Of a DNA stretch of 64,000 bases, positions 1 to 9,174 are shown in pieces (within the stretch, counting starts at the first letter, position 1; every line of letters starts with the position of its first letter). This DNA comes from JBKQVT01 sp963727245. Lineage in GTDB: Bacteria > Planctomycetota > Planctomycetia > Pirellulales > Thermoguttaceae. The notes under the pieces were generated by a model that was not told the origin of the DNA, searched no databases, and saw only the letters and a program-made list of their open reading frames with translations. The position numbers and the translations under genes are program-made. The DNA is taken from NCBI GenBank assembly GCA_963727245.1, contig CAVSFO010000005.1:705194-769193 (forward strand), read 5' to 3'.

Positions 1-2
1 AT

Positions 3-95
3 TGCCGGCAGCATCCGGGCATTGCGGCCGCCATCATCTGTCCAGCCGCCGGCGGCGATGGGCTGAAAATCCACGCCGCCGGCCTGGACGAATAG
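3..95 (+). CDS. 3' end of an unidentified gene (partial)
   Basis: The frame starting at base 3 is open from the window edge to a TAG at 93-95 and ends with residues AAGGDGLKIHAAGLDE. The codon choice (GCC, GGC, CTG, GAC) resembles real genes of this window, so this is probably the C-terminal end of a gene beginning upstream. It is too short to name, and an accidental open frame in GC-rich DNA cannot be excluded. Confidence 0.35.
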   Translation, partial: CRQHPGIAAAIICPAAGGDGLKIHAAGLDE

Positions 96-121
96 GCCTC
101 TGTTGCGGGCAGTCGGAAATG

Positions 122-205
122 TGTAGGGTGGGTCGAGCGCAGCGAGCCCCACCATCAGTTTTCGGCGGATTTTGGTGGGGCTCGCTGCGCTCGACCCACC
201 CTACA
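122..205. repeat. Perfect 33-bp inverted repeat (hairpin)
   Basis: Bases 122-154 and 173-205 are exact reverse complements, each built around GGGTCGAGCGCAGCGAGCCC, with an 18-base loop. It lies between the end of the upstream gene and the secreted protein at 328. It could fold in RNA from either strand. It looks like a dispersed palindromic element rather than a classical terminator because no T-tract follows. Confidence 0.9.
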
Positions 206-327
206 GACGCCTCCGCAACAGAAACGAGTAAGGGCGCAGGGGGGTGAGTGGCCAAGCCGCCACGCTTCAATTACAATGAAGTGTCATCGGTCCGACCCAG
301 CCGGCCCACCGCCACAGGAGGAAAACC

Positions 328-1383
328 ATGATCCCACGCTCCCTTCTCGGGCTCGTCGCAGGCTTGGGCCTGCTCTGGACGGTCCCCGCCGCGGCGCAGG
401 TGAGGATATTTCGTAATCCCAATCGAAATGTCTCGGCGTACTTCCGACAGGCCTTTTACAACATTGTGCCGACGAACATCGCCGCCGGTCGCGTCGTCCC
501 CACCAACGCCTGGCCGTTCCAGTACGGAACCCAAAACTGGCCCATCGGCGGGTCGAACGAACAACTCCGCTTCCAAAACAGTGGCAGCAGCGGATCGATC
601 CATTACGAGCGGACCATATCGCAGGAGCAATTTTCGGTCGATTTCTCTTCCGATGGCCGCTTCGTCGTCCGTCGCAGCACCCCGGGCAAGGCTGACAAGC
701 CTTCGGTCGAACTGGCCCAAAACCCCGGCCAGTCCATCACCCTGAGCGTGGGCGTGGAGGGCAAGCGGCCGACCGTCTATCGAGGGTCCACCCTGTGGGG
801 ACTGCTGTTGATTCAGCCCGAGGCGTGCCAAAAAGAACTCCTGCCGCTGCTGGAACCCTTCCCCTTTTATGCCCAAATGAACCAGACCGCCACCGCCCTG
901 GAAGGGGAGGTGTTGAAGCTGGCGGCCGCCGGCAAGATCCCCGACCGGCAGAGTTGGGACAAGCTGGTCCGGCAGTTGGGCGATGACGATTTTTGCAAGC
1001 GCGAGGCGGCCGATCGCCTGCTGCGGGCGGCTGGCCCCGGGATCGTCAACTTCCTCCAACAACTCGATTACGCCGGGCTCGATGCCGAACAACAGTTCCG
1101 CGTGCGACGCATCGTCGAGTCGTTCCACGGCCAGACGGTCGCGGACACGCCCGAGCAGGCGGCGGCCCAGGTGGTCGGCGACCCGCTGGTCTGGCTCGCC
1201 TTGTTGGGCCGGCCCCAAGAAGCGACCCGCCGCGCCGCCGCCAAGCAGCTTGCCGCCCTCATGGGCGAGCCGATCGGCGTCGATCCCGGCGCCGATCCGG
1301 CCACGCAAAAGGACCAGCGGGAGAAGTTGCGGGCGAAGCTCGGGCCGGCCAAGACCGAGACGAAGCCCCCAGCCAAGTCGTAA
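328..1383 (+). CDS. Secreted protein of unknown function
   Basis: This is a 351-residue protein. Residues 1-24 form a clear Sec signal peptide (basic MIPR start, Leu/Gly-rich core, ending VPAAAQ), so it should be exported. The start is set by a strong AGGAGG-type ribosome site at about 316-321. The central part is probably beta-rich. From about residue 215 the chain is helical and hydrophobic in a HEAT-like rhythm, with segments such as REAADRLLRAAGPGIVNFLQQ. The tail is rich in Lys, Pro and Thr. I recognise no catalytic motif and no named family. It stands alone, followed by a dispersed repeat and two genes on the other strand. Confidence 0.75.
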   Translation: MIPRSLLGLVAGLGLLWTVPAAAQVRIFRNPNRNVSAYFRQAFYNIVPTNIAAGRVVPTNAWPFQYGTQNWPIGGSNEQLRFQNSGSSGSIHYERTISQEQFSVDFSSDGRFVVRRSTPGKADKPSVELAQNPGQSITLSVGVEGKRPTVYRGSTLWGLLLIQPEACQKELLPLLEPFPFYAQMNQTATALEGEVLKLAAAGKIPDRQSWDKLVRQLGDDDFCKREAADRLLRAAGPGIVNFLQQLDYAGLDAEQQFRVRRIVESFHGQTVADTPEQAAAQVVGDPLVWLALLGRPQEATRRAAAKQLAALMGEPIGVDPGADPATQKDQREKLRAKLGPAKTETKPPAKS

Positions 1384-1405
1384 GCGGACTTTTGCAAGGT
1401 CTACG

Positions 1406-1518
1406 GGTGGCCCCGATAGCTCTGCTATCGGGGCGGCGCAGCCGCAAGAGGGGCTTCCACGCACGACGGGAACCTCTTGTGCCTGCGGCACCCCGATAGC
1501 GAAGCTATCGGGGCCACC
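1406..1518. repeat. 113-bp dispersed inverted repeat, copy 1
   Basis: The element begins GGTGGCCCCGATAGC and ends with its approximate complement GCTATCGGGGCCACC, with an inner pair of GC-rich segments and AAGAGG/CCTCTT arms. Similar copies lie at about 8793-8904 and 40318-40431. Each sits directly after the 3' end of a gene or in a short intergenic gap, as expected for a REP/MITE-like element. Confidence 0.85.
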
Positions 1519-1528
1519 CCTTGAGCGG

Positions 1529-2328
1529 CTAAACGACCCGCTCCAGGTGCCAATAGAGGTCTTCCAACTGCAGCGGCTTCGAGAGCACCGCGACGGCGCC
1601 TGCCGACCGGGCACGGTCAACATCCTCGATGCGGGGAAAATCCAATAGCGCCACCAACGGCGCCGGGGCCATCGCGGCCGCCAACCGCCGCATCTGCTCG
1701 AATTCTTCGCCCCGGCACTCGGCCCCGTCGAAGAGCACCGCCGCCGCACCGCCGACCCGCAGCGGATGCGGCGGCCGCAGCCAGGCCGTCGCATAACCGC
1801 ATTGCCGGCAGGCGATAGCCAGCCAATCGGCCATGGCCCCGCTGGGGCTGGAAATGGCGATCAGGCCCGCGCGGGCCGGCAGCGGACGCACGGAATCGGC
1901 CAACAGGCGCTCCTCCTCGGTTGCAGTGACCGGGAGCGCCCAGCCGGAGCGCCGCCCCAGGGCCAGCCGCCGCAACTCCCGATCGGCGCGGGCCGGCCAC
2001 TGATGCCAATAGGTCCGCACGGCCGCGGGCCAGGGCTTGCCGCTTCGCACCTCCCCCTCGCACCAACTTCCCAGCAGGGCCACGACTCGGGCCAGCGGGG
2101 CCAATTGCCGCAGCCGCTCGATGCCGGCGTGGGAAAACTCGCCCGGCCGCGCCTGGGCCACCACGATCACGTCGACGGCGGCCTCCTCGCCCGCCAGCAC
2201 GGCCGCCGCGGCCTCGATGCCGGCAGCCCGCCGGACGCGCCCAGCGCCGCCAACTCGTCGCGGGCCTGGCGAAACTCGCGGCGGTCCGCATCGCCGATGA
2301 GCAAAATGGACAGGCGCGCCTCGGTCAC
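1529..2328 (-). CDS. Receiver-like regulatory protein (frame interrupted)
   Basis: The likely start is the GTG at 2328-2326, which overlaps the TGA of the upstream gene (GTGA) and so suggests translational coupling. It gives an N-terminus reading LSILLIGDADRREFRQARDE, like beta1/alpha1 of a response-regulator receiver. The frame is lost near 2240 and resumes in another frame with VDVIVVAQARPGEFSHAGIE, so one base is probably missing or extra there. A second receiver-like stretch near the C-terminus contains APLVALLDFP and ends GAVAVLSKPLQLEDLYWHLE, matching the Lys-Pro and alpha5 region of receivers. The phospho-acceptor aspartate is not obvious. It probably works with the adjacent HTH-EIIA protein in signalling; its exact role is unknown. 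Confidence 0.6.
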
Positions 2329-3035
2329 GGCAATTTCTCTTCGGTTTCGACAATCAGTTGCCGGGCGGCCGGGGCGTCGGCCGCTTGGTGCAGGGCATTG
2401 AGGAAGCCGGAGCAGGTGAGGATGCGACTCAGCCGTGCCAGCACCTGGAGGTGGCCGCGGTCCTCCATCGAGCAGATGAGGAAGAAGATGTCGGTCAGGG
2501 GCGCGTCGGCGCCGAAGGGGATGCCGGTCGTGGTCACCCCCAGCGACAGGAAGGGCTGGCTGAGGATCTTGGCCATCGGCCGCCGGGGGTGCAGCAGGGC
2601 CACGCCGTTCTCCAACGCCGTGGAGTGCATTTCTTCACGGGCGCGGACGGCGTCGGCCATCGCCCGCGAATCCCACAGCCAGCCGGTGGCGGCGGCCAGC
2701 TCGACCATCGAGTCGATCACGGAGTTCCGCGTCCGCGCGTGCAGGGGAATGGCAATCGCTTCCAGGGGGAGCAGGTCGGCGATGGAGACCTCTTCCTCGG
2801 GCGGTCCGGCGGGGGCCGATCGCTGCAAAACGTCCTCCACTTCGACCAGTTCCCCCTCGTCGGACAGTCCGATCCGCGTTTCCAGCCAATGATGGATATC
2901 GGCCCGGGAAAACCGCCACTGGCCGGCGACCTTGCGGCCCGGCAGCTTGCCGCGATCGGCCAGCCTGGCCACCTGCTGTGGGGCCAGGTGGAGGTATCGG
3001 GCCAGGGTGTGGAGGTCGAAGTCGTTGGCGGACAT
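2325..3035 (-). CDS. Helix-turn-helix / PTS EIIA (PtsN-like) fusion
   Basis: The chosen start is ATG at 3035 (MSANDFDLHTLARYLHL); an in-frame ATG at 3092 would add 19 residues. Residues 1-60 are an excisionase/MerR-type HTH (VARLADRGKLPGRKVAGQWR followed by FSRADIHHWLE). Residues 85-236 are a fructose-type PTS EIIA domain: a helix ending NSVIDSMVELA, then ENGVALLHPR, which holds the expected phospho-accepting histidine (usually GIALPH), then the strand APLTDIFFLICS. The family is known for nitrogen/carbon PTS signalling; no transport EIIB or EIIC is nearby, so a regulatory role is inferred. The stop overlaps the start of the receiver-like gene downstream. Confidence 0.8.
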   Translation of the reverse strand: MSANDFDLHTLARYLHLAPQQVARLADRGKLPGRKVAGQWRFSRADIHHWLETRIGLSDEGELVEVEDVLQRSAPAGPPEEEVSIADLLPLEAIAIPLHARTRNSVIDSMVELAAATGWLWDSRAMADAVRAREEMHSTALENGVALLHPRRPMAKILSQPFLSLGVTTTGIPFGADAPLTDIFFLICSMEDRGHLQVLARLSRILTCSGFLNALHQAADAPAARQLIVETEEKLP

Positions 3036-3209
3036 GGCATTATGTTCGCGGATCGGCCGGAGTTTTTCAAGACCGAAGGCGATAAATTCCACCTTGACAG
3101 GGCGGCCGAAATTCGGACAATCCGCCCTGGCTGAACCGGCCCAGGCCCGCCGATTCCGTTGTCACCCCGGGCTGGCCGACCTTTTCACTTCAGCAACATC
3201 TCTTCCGGC

Positions 3210-4719
3210 ATGGAGGCCGTCGGCGTGCAAGTCTGTTCTCGTCCCTCGTCGCGGGTGAGTCTGCGCAGATTGCTGCCGCAGGCCCAGTGGCTTGGCTCCG
3301 ACGACGTGGGCGTGGAGGCCTGCGTGTGCGACTCGCGGCAGGCCGGGCCCGGCGTTCTTTTCGTCGCCCTGCCGGGGACCCATTGCGACGGGCACGACTT
3401 CATCGCCGAGGCGGTCGCCCGCGGCGCCGGCGCCATCCTCTCGCAGCGGCCGGTCCCGGAGTTCGGCCTGCCCAACTGCGTGGTGGCCAATGCCCGGGAC
3501 GCCTATGGCCGCATCTGCCAGGCCCTGGCCGGCAATCCCAGCCATCGCTTGAAGCTTATTGGCATCACCGGCACCAACGGCAAGACCACCACCAGTTGCC
3601 TGCTGGCCAGCATCCTGGCCACGGCGGGGCATCCGGTGGGGTTGCTGGGGACGCTGGGGTATTTCGACGGCGAGACCTGCGAACCGGCGCCGTTGACCAC
3701 GCCGGCGCCCGCCCCGTTGGCAGCCTGGCTGGCCCGCATGGTCGCCAACGGCTGCACCCATGCGGTGATGGAAGTCTCCAGTCATGCGCTGAGCCAGTCG
3801 CGCGTGGCCGGCGTCAGCTTCGATGCCGCCTGCGTGACCAACGTCAGCCGCGATCACCTCGATTTCCATGCCAGCATTCAGGACTACCGGCTCACGAAGT
3901 CGAAGCTCTTCGAGCACCTCGCGCCCGACGGTTTCGCGGTCCTCAACGCCGACGACCCGATTGCCGCCGGCTACCTCCGCCGCTTCGACGGTCCGGCCTT
4001 GACCGTCGGCATCCGCACGGCCGCGGAAATCACCGCCGATCCGGTCGAAGAATTCCTCAGCGAACAGACGTTCCTGCTCACCGCCGGCGCCGAGACGATC
4101 CCGGTGCGGACGCGCATGATCGGCCGGCACCACGTGTACAACTGCTTGACGGCGGCGGCCGTGGGCCTGGCCTACGGCATCGACCTGCCCACGGTGGTCC
4201 GCGGACTGGAGGCCGTCGAGTCCGTGCGCGGACGCCTGCAACGGATCGAGTGCGGCCAGCCGTTTGGGGTCTTCGTCGATTTCGCCCATACGCCCGACGC
4301 CTTGTCCGCCTGCCTGAAATCGTTGCGCCAAGCCACGGCCGGCCGGGTGCTCTGCCTGTTCGGCGCCGGCGGCGATCGCGACCGCGAGAAGCGGCCGCTG
4401 ATGGGTCGGGCAGTCGAGCTGGGCACCGACCTGGCGGTGGTCACCAGCGACAATCCTCGCAGCGAAGACCCGCGGGCGATCGCCGACGGAAATTTTGCAA
4501 GGCTTCGACAACCCGGCGGCGGCTCGGGTGATCCTCGATCGCGTCGAGGCCATCCGTTGGGTGCTGCAAAGCGCCAGGCCGGGCGATTGCGTGCTCCTGG
4601 CCGGCAAAGGACACGAAACCAGTCAGATCATCGGCCAGCAGCGGATCCCCCTGGACGACGCCGACGTGGCGCGCCGCTGGCTCTATGAAGAAGCCCCGCG
4701 GGAATACCCAAATACCTAA
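3210..4719 (+). CDS. murE: UDP-MurNAc-tripeptide synthetase MurE (one frameshift)
   Basis: MurE is the cytoplasmic ligase that adds the third stem amino acid (meso-diaminopimelate or lysine) to UDP-MurNAc-L-Ala-D-Glu. The Mur ligase N-domain is followed by the ATP loop GITGTNGKTTTSCLLASIL and substrate motifs TTPAPAPLA, EVSSHALSQSR and NVSRDHLDFH, then the C-terminal ligase domain with FVDFAHTPDAL, LFGAGGDRDREKRPLMG and SDNPRSEDP. The last motif matches the DNPR signature of meso-diaminopimelate-adding MurE. The frame breaks near 4488 (one extra G in GACGGAAATT) and continues as LQGFDNPAAARVILDR to GKGHE. Starts at 3159, 3210 or GTG 3255 are possible. It heads the murE-murF-mraY-murG cluster. 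Confidence 0.93.
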
Positions 4720-4771
4720 CCGTTAAACATCGTTATCCCCGGGCTCACGCCTGGGGCTCATAGCCGAATTC

Positions 4772-6195
4772 ATGTCTACCCTGAGCCAACTCCACCAGAC
4801 GATCGGCGGCCGGATCCTCTCGGACTCCGCGGCGGCCGAGGTCGCAGCGGCGCCCGTCGGTCGGATCGTGACCGATAGCCGGCAGGTTGCCCCGGGCGAC
4901 GTCTTCTGGGGGCTGCGGGGACCGAATCACGACGGCGGCGACTTCGTGGGCGAGGCCTTCCAGCGCGGGGCCGCCGGCGCGGTGACGCGGAGGCCGATGG
5001 CGGTGCCGCCGGGCGCTGGGCCGTTCAGGTCGACGACACCACGGCGGCGCTCACGCAATGGGCCGTCTGGAACCGCCGGCAATTCACCGGCACGGTCGTG
5101 GCCGTGACCGGCAGCGTGGGCAAGACCACCACCCGGCAGATGATCCATACCGTGTTGCAATCGCGGTTTTCGGGAACGGCCAGCCCGCGCAACTTCAACA
5201 ACCACCTCGGCGTCCCCTTGAGCATGGCAGCGATGGCGGCCGACGATGACTATGCCGTGCTGGAGTTGGGGGCCAATCATCCGGGAGAGATTGCCTGCCT
5301 GGCCGGGCTGTGCCGGCCCAAGGTGGCCGTGATCACGCAGATCGGCGATGCGCACCTGGCCGGCTTCGGCAATCGCCGCAACATCGCCCGGGCCAAGGCC
5401 GAACTGCTCGCCGCGCTGCCGCCGGACGGCCATGCCGTCTTGGGCGACGACCCCTGGCTGCGCAGCGCCGCCGCGGGCTGCCCGGTGAACGTCACCTGGA
5501 TCGGCGCCGGCAGCCAATGCGACGTGCGGGCCGTCGACATCAGCAGCGTCCGCGGCCGGCTGAGTTTTTCCGTCCTCACCGGCTCCGCGGCCGGCGACGC
5601 CGCCGATCCTGCACAGCCTCGCTTCTGCCTGCCCGTGTGGGGACGCCACCACGTGACCGGCGCCCTGGCGGCGGTGGCGGTAGGCCGGCTGCTGGGATTG
5701 GACCTGGCGGAAATGGCCGCCGCCCTGGCCGATTATCAACCCATGCCGATGCGGTGCGAAGTGATCGAGGCCCGGGGCGCGACCATCATCAACGACTGCT
5801 ACAACTCCAATCCCACGGCGATGGGGGCGGCGTTGGAGCTGCTTCGCGAGCTGGACGCCCCGGGACGCCGCATCGTCGTCTGCGGCGACATGGGCGAGCT
5901 GGGTGAGCAGTCGCTGCTGCTGCACTGGCAACTCGGGAAAGAAATCATCGCCACCGGCGGCGCGGAAGTGCTCATCGCCTGCGGCCAGTTCGCCCGCCAC
6001 GTGGTCGCCGGGGCGCGGGCCGGCGGCATGAACCGCAGTCGCGCCATCGCCTGCACGTCTGTCGATGAAGCGCTTGCCAGCCTCGGCCAGGCGATGTTGC
6101 CCGGCGACATCGTGCTCGTCAAAGGCTCGCGGATGATGGCCATGGAACGCATCATCGAGGCCCTGCAACATTATCCTCAACGCCGCAGCGCATAA
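4772..6195 (+). CDS. murF: UDP-MurNAc-tripeptide-D-Ala-D-Ala ligase MurF (one frameshift)
   Basis: MurF joins D-Ala-D-Ala to the UDP-MurNAc tripeptide in the cytoplasm, using ATP. The N-domain shows VGRIVTDSRQVAPGDVFWGL. The frame is then lost near 5013 and resumes as AVQVDDTTAALTQWAVWNR, leading to the P-loop VAVTGSVGKTTTRQMI. Further family motifs are SPRNFNNHLGVPL, LELGANHPGEI, the C-domain strand IINDCYNSNPTAM, VVCGDMGELG and the terminal VLVKGSRMMAMERII. The ATG at 4772 lies about 50 bases after murE. The frame break removes nothing conserved, so a single-base sequence error is more likely than a dead gene, since this function is normally essential. Confidence 0.93.
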
Positions 6196-6368
6196 CGACC
6201 CGGAAAAGAACAACTCCCTCACCACAAACCATGCGAGAGTCTCACCGTTTGCGTTGGATTTGCGGGAATTCGACGCTACCCTTCCCTCCTTGGGTTGGAG
6301 CATTTACCTTGCCGGATCAGCGGTTACTGGGTCAATCGCCCGGCGGGTGCTTCACGGTGAGACTTTGA

Positions 6369-6411
6369 CTGAGCGCCGGGGCGGCGCAACGGCGCCGTCC
6401 CGGCAGCTCAG
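6369..6411 (+). promoter_or_regulatory. Stable hairpin just upstream of mraY
   Basis: The arms CTGAG-GCCGGG-GGCGC and GGCGCC-CCCGGC-CTCAG pair around a short AAC loop. The hairpin ends ten bases before the mraY ATG and partly abuts the AGGGA ribosome-site candidate. It could tune mraY translation or mark the murF-mraY transcript boundary; this is inferred from position alone. The rest of the 225-base murF-mraY gap shows nothing recognisable. Confidence 0.6.
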
Positions 6412-6420
6412 GGATTTCAC

Positions 6421-7584
6421 ATGCTCCTGGGCTTGCTCCACCGTCTGGCCTTGCTCTGGCCCGAGGCGATTCGCCACGCGGAAGTGGCGGCCTTGGGAAA
6501 GATCACGCTCCGCGCGGCGCTGGCGGCGCTGGTCAGCTTCCTGCTGGCCGTGCTGCTGGGACCGCGGCTGATCGACTGGCTGAGCCGCCATTTCCGCGAG
6601 CCGGTCAAATGCGATTCGCCCGAGGTCTGCCGCCTGCACCAAGGCAAGCAGGCCACGCCCACCATGGGCGGCCTGTTCATCGTCGCCGGACTCGTCGGCG
6701 GCACGCTCCTGCTGGGCGACCTGGCCAACCGCTACCTGCTGCTGGCCCTCTGGGTGGCCGGCGGCCTGACCCTGCTGGGCGCCATCGACGACCTGGTCAA
6801 GCTCCGCACGACCGGCAACGGCCTGTCGGCCGGCAAGAAACTGGCCGGACAAGTCGTCGTGGCCGCCGTGGCCGCGGTCGTTCTCTACCAGGACCACGCC
6901 GCGTTGCCCGCTGGACTCGGATTGCCGCCCCCGTTGGGCGGCTGCGGCATCTCGCTGGGATGGTGGTTCATTCCGCTGGCCGTGCTGGTCATCGTCGGCT
7001 CCTCGAACGCGGTTAACTTGACCGACGGACTGGATGGCCTGGCGGGCGGCTGCCTGATCTTGGCCACGGCGGCGATGATGCTGGCGGTCTATGCCGCCGG
7101 ACATGCCCAGTGGGCTGCCTATCTCGGCCTGCCGCGGATTCCCGGCTGCGGTGAAATGACGGTATTGGCGGCCGGCATGATCGGTTCCCTGGCCGGCTTC
7201 CTCTGGTTCAATTGTCATCCGGCGCAAGTCTTCATGGGCAATACCGGCGCCCTGCCCTTGGGCGGCCTGCTGGGACTGCTGGCGGTGATCGCCCGGCAGG
7301 AATTGCTGCTGGTGGTGGTGGGCGGGGTGTTCGTGGCCGAGGCCGGCAGCGTCATCCTGCAAGTGGCCTTCTACAAGTGGCGGCGGCGACGGCTGTTTCT
7401 CTGTGCTCCCTTGCATCATCATTTCCAATTTCGCGGCTGGCCGGAAAACAAGATCGTCGTGCGATTCTGGATCGCGGCGGCCCTCTGCGCCCTGCTGGGC
7501 GCGGCCGGGCTGAAACTCCATGTCAAGGACCAGCCCCCGCCCGACGCCGCCAGCCTGGCAGCCAGCGAGGCACGCCTCCCATGA
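6421..7584 (+). CDS. mraY: Phospho-MurNAc-pentapeptide transferase MraY
   Basis: MraY is the integral membrane enzyme that moves phospho-MurNAc-pentapeptide onto undecaprenyl phosphate, making lipid I. The 387 residues form about ten membrane segments. Family motifs are present: GKQATPTMGG, GAIDDLVK (D123, D124), SNAVNLTDGLDGLAGG and the C-terminal PLHHHFQFRGW (H332-H334). One oddity stands out. The usual FMGDxGSLALGG motif reads FMGNTGALPLGG, so the metal-binding aspartate is Asn274. The codon is AAT and the frame is intact, so this is not a frameshift artefact. The gene ends with ATGA overlapping murG. A strong hairpin sits just upstream of the start. Confidence 0.95.
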   Translation: MLLGLLHRLALLWPEAIRHAEVAALGKITLRAALAALVSFLLAVLLGPRLIDWLSRHFREPVKCDSPEVCRLHQGKQATPTMGGLFIVAGLVGGTLLLGDLANRYLLLALWVAGGLTLLGAIDDLVKLRTTGNGLSAGKKLAGQVVVAAVAAVVLYQDHAALPAGLGLPPPLGGCGISLGWWFIPLAVLVIVGSSNAVNLTDGLDGLAGGCLILATAAMMLAVYAAGHAQWAAYLGLPRIPGCGEMTVLAAGMIGSLAGFLWFNCHPAQVFMGNTGALPLGGLLGLLAVIARQELLLVVVGGVFVAEAGSVILQVAFYKWRRRRLFLCAPLHHHFQFRGWPENKIVVRFWIAAALCALLGAAGLKLHVKDQPPPDAASLAASEARLP

Positions 7585-8712
7585 AACGATCGTTTCACCT
7601 GGTCTTCGCCGGCGGCGGCACGGCCGGGCACCTCTTTCCCGGACTGGCCGTGGCCGAGCAACTCGCGGCCGCGATCCCGCGCCTGCGGATCACCTTCGCC
7701 GGCAGCGGCAAGGAATTCGAGCGGCGGCACGTGGCGGCCGCCGGGTTCGACTATTGCCCGCTGCCGTGCCGGCCCCTTCCTCGCGGCGCCCGCGAAGCCG
7801 TCTCCTTCGTGCTGGAAAACTTCGTCGGTTACCTAGCCGCCAAACGCTTCCTCAAGGAGGAACAGGTCGGCGCCGTGGTCGGACTGGGCGGCTACGCCAG
7901 CGTGCCCATGGGCCGGGCGGCCGTGCGACGCCGCATCCCGCTGGTCCTGCTGGAGCAAAACGTGCTTCCGGGCAGGGCCACCCGCTGGCTGGCCTCCAAG
8001 GCCGCGCTGGTGCTGCGCCAGCTTCCCGCAGTCGCAGTCCGAACTCCGCCACCGCTGCCCCTTGCGCGTGACCGGCAATCCGATCCGCCGCATCCGCCCC
8101 CGGGCCGCCGAGATTCCCTCGTCGGCCAACGAGCGGCCGCGCCAACTCCTCGTCCTCGGCGGCAGCCGCGGCGCCCGCTCGCTCAACGAAAACGTCCCCC
8201 GCGCAATCTACAAGGCGGCCGCCCAACTGGCCGGCTGGCAGATCCTCCATCAATCGGGCGAAGCCGATCTGTCGGCCACCCGCCAGTTGTATCACAAGCT
8301 CGGCGTCGAGGCAGTCGTCACGGCCTTCGTGGCCGATTTGCCCGCCGTGCTGGTGCAAAGCGACCTGGCCGTTTGCCGCTCGGGCGGCACCACCTTGGCC
8401 GAGCTTGCCGCCGCCGGCTTGCCCGCCGTTCTGCTCCCCTATCCCCAGGCTGCCGACGATCACCAGCGGAAGAATGCCGACCTGTTCGCTGGCTGTGGCG
8501 GCGCCGTGCTGCTGGACCAGCGCGAGCTGCCGGGCCGGCTCGACGATCATTTGGCCGAGGCGCTGGCAGGGCTGGCTGCGGCGGCCGACCGTCGAGCCGC
8601 GATGGCGGCAGCCATGCACGCCCTGGCCCGGCCCCGCGCCGCCGCCGACGTCGCCGCCTTGGTTTGGTCGCTGCTGAGCAGTCAAGCCTGTCGCAGCCCG
8701 GTCGTCGCCTAG
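7581..8712 (+). CDS. murG: Lipid II synthase MurG (one frameshift)
   Basis: MurG is the membrane-associated GT28 glycosyltransferase that adds GlcNAc to lipid I. It starts at ATG 7581, overlapping the mraY stop by four bases, which suggests coupled translation. The N-domain has LVFAGGGTAGHLFPGLAVAE and AVVGLGGYASVP and LLEQNVLPGRATR. The frame is lost near 8013 and continues as CASFPQSQSELRHRCPLRVTGNPIR, then LLVLGGSRGARSLNE, LHQSGEADL, FVADLPAVLVQSDLAVCRSGGTTLAELAA (in pieces) and PYPQAADDHQRKNA, all classic MurG C-domain motifs. Both halves are complete and the join is clean, so a sequence error is likely. No murC, murB or ddl follows; the cluster ends here. Confidence 0.93.
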
Positions 8713-8792
8713 GCCTGGCAGCGCTCTGCGGGGATTACTCATCGCGTGCCACGGCTGTGTCAGCCGTGCCGAGGCTGGGGAGACGCCCCGGG

Positions 8793-8904
8793 GGTGGCCC
8801 CGATAGCTCTGCTATCGGGGCGGCGGAGCCGCCAGAGGCGATTTACTCCGCCACGAAGCCCCCTTGTGCCTGCGGCACCCCGATCGCAGAGCTACCGAGG
8901 CCAG
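8793..8904. repeat. 113-bp dispersed inverted repeat, copy 2
   Basis: This copy is related to the elements at 1406-1518 and 40318-40431, again with GGTGGCCCCGATAGCTCTGC near one end and a partly decayed complementary end. It follows murG by about 80 bases. Just before it, CCACGGCTGTGTCAGCCGTG forms a small hairpin (about 8737-8760). Confidence 0.75.
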
Positions 8905-9174
8905 CCTGGTTATGCCGGAAAAGAGGGCGAGCCGGCGTAGCGGTGCGGGTTATTCCGGATGGGTGGGCGCGATGAACTTGATAAGTTCATTACCTCCGGA
9001 AACGCCGTTACCATCGGCCCCGCATTCTGCAAGATATGGCGGAATTGGGTTGTCTGGTTAAGTAACACGGCCATACCTCGTCGATAGCAAGCCGTAGACT
9101 GGACCATAAACCCCTATACACGCCATTTTGCGTGCATTTCCCACTAGGTCTTTCCTAACGAAGGAGTACCTCCC

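Noticed and set aside
2358..3134. Long open frames opposite most genes (for example opposite the HTH-EIIA, trpS and glgC genes)
   Set aside because: High GC in third positions creates antisense open frames. None shows domains, signal peptides or ribosome sites.
6369..6411. Intrinsic terminator between murF and mraY
   Set aside because: The hairpin is strong but lacks a T-tract and lies only ten bases before the mraY start.
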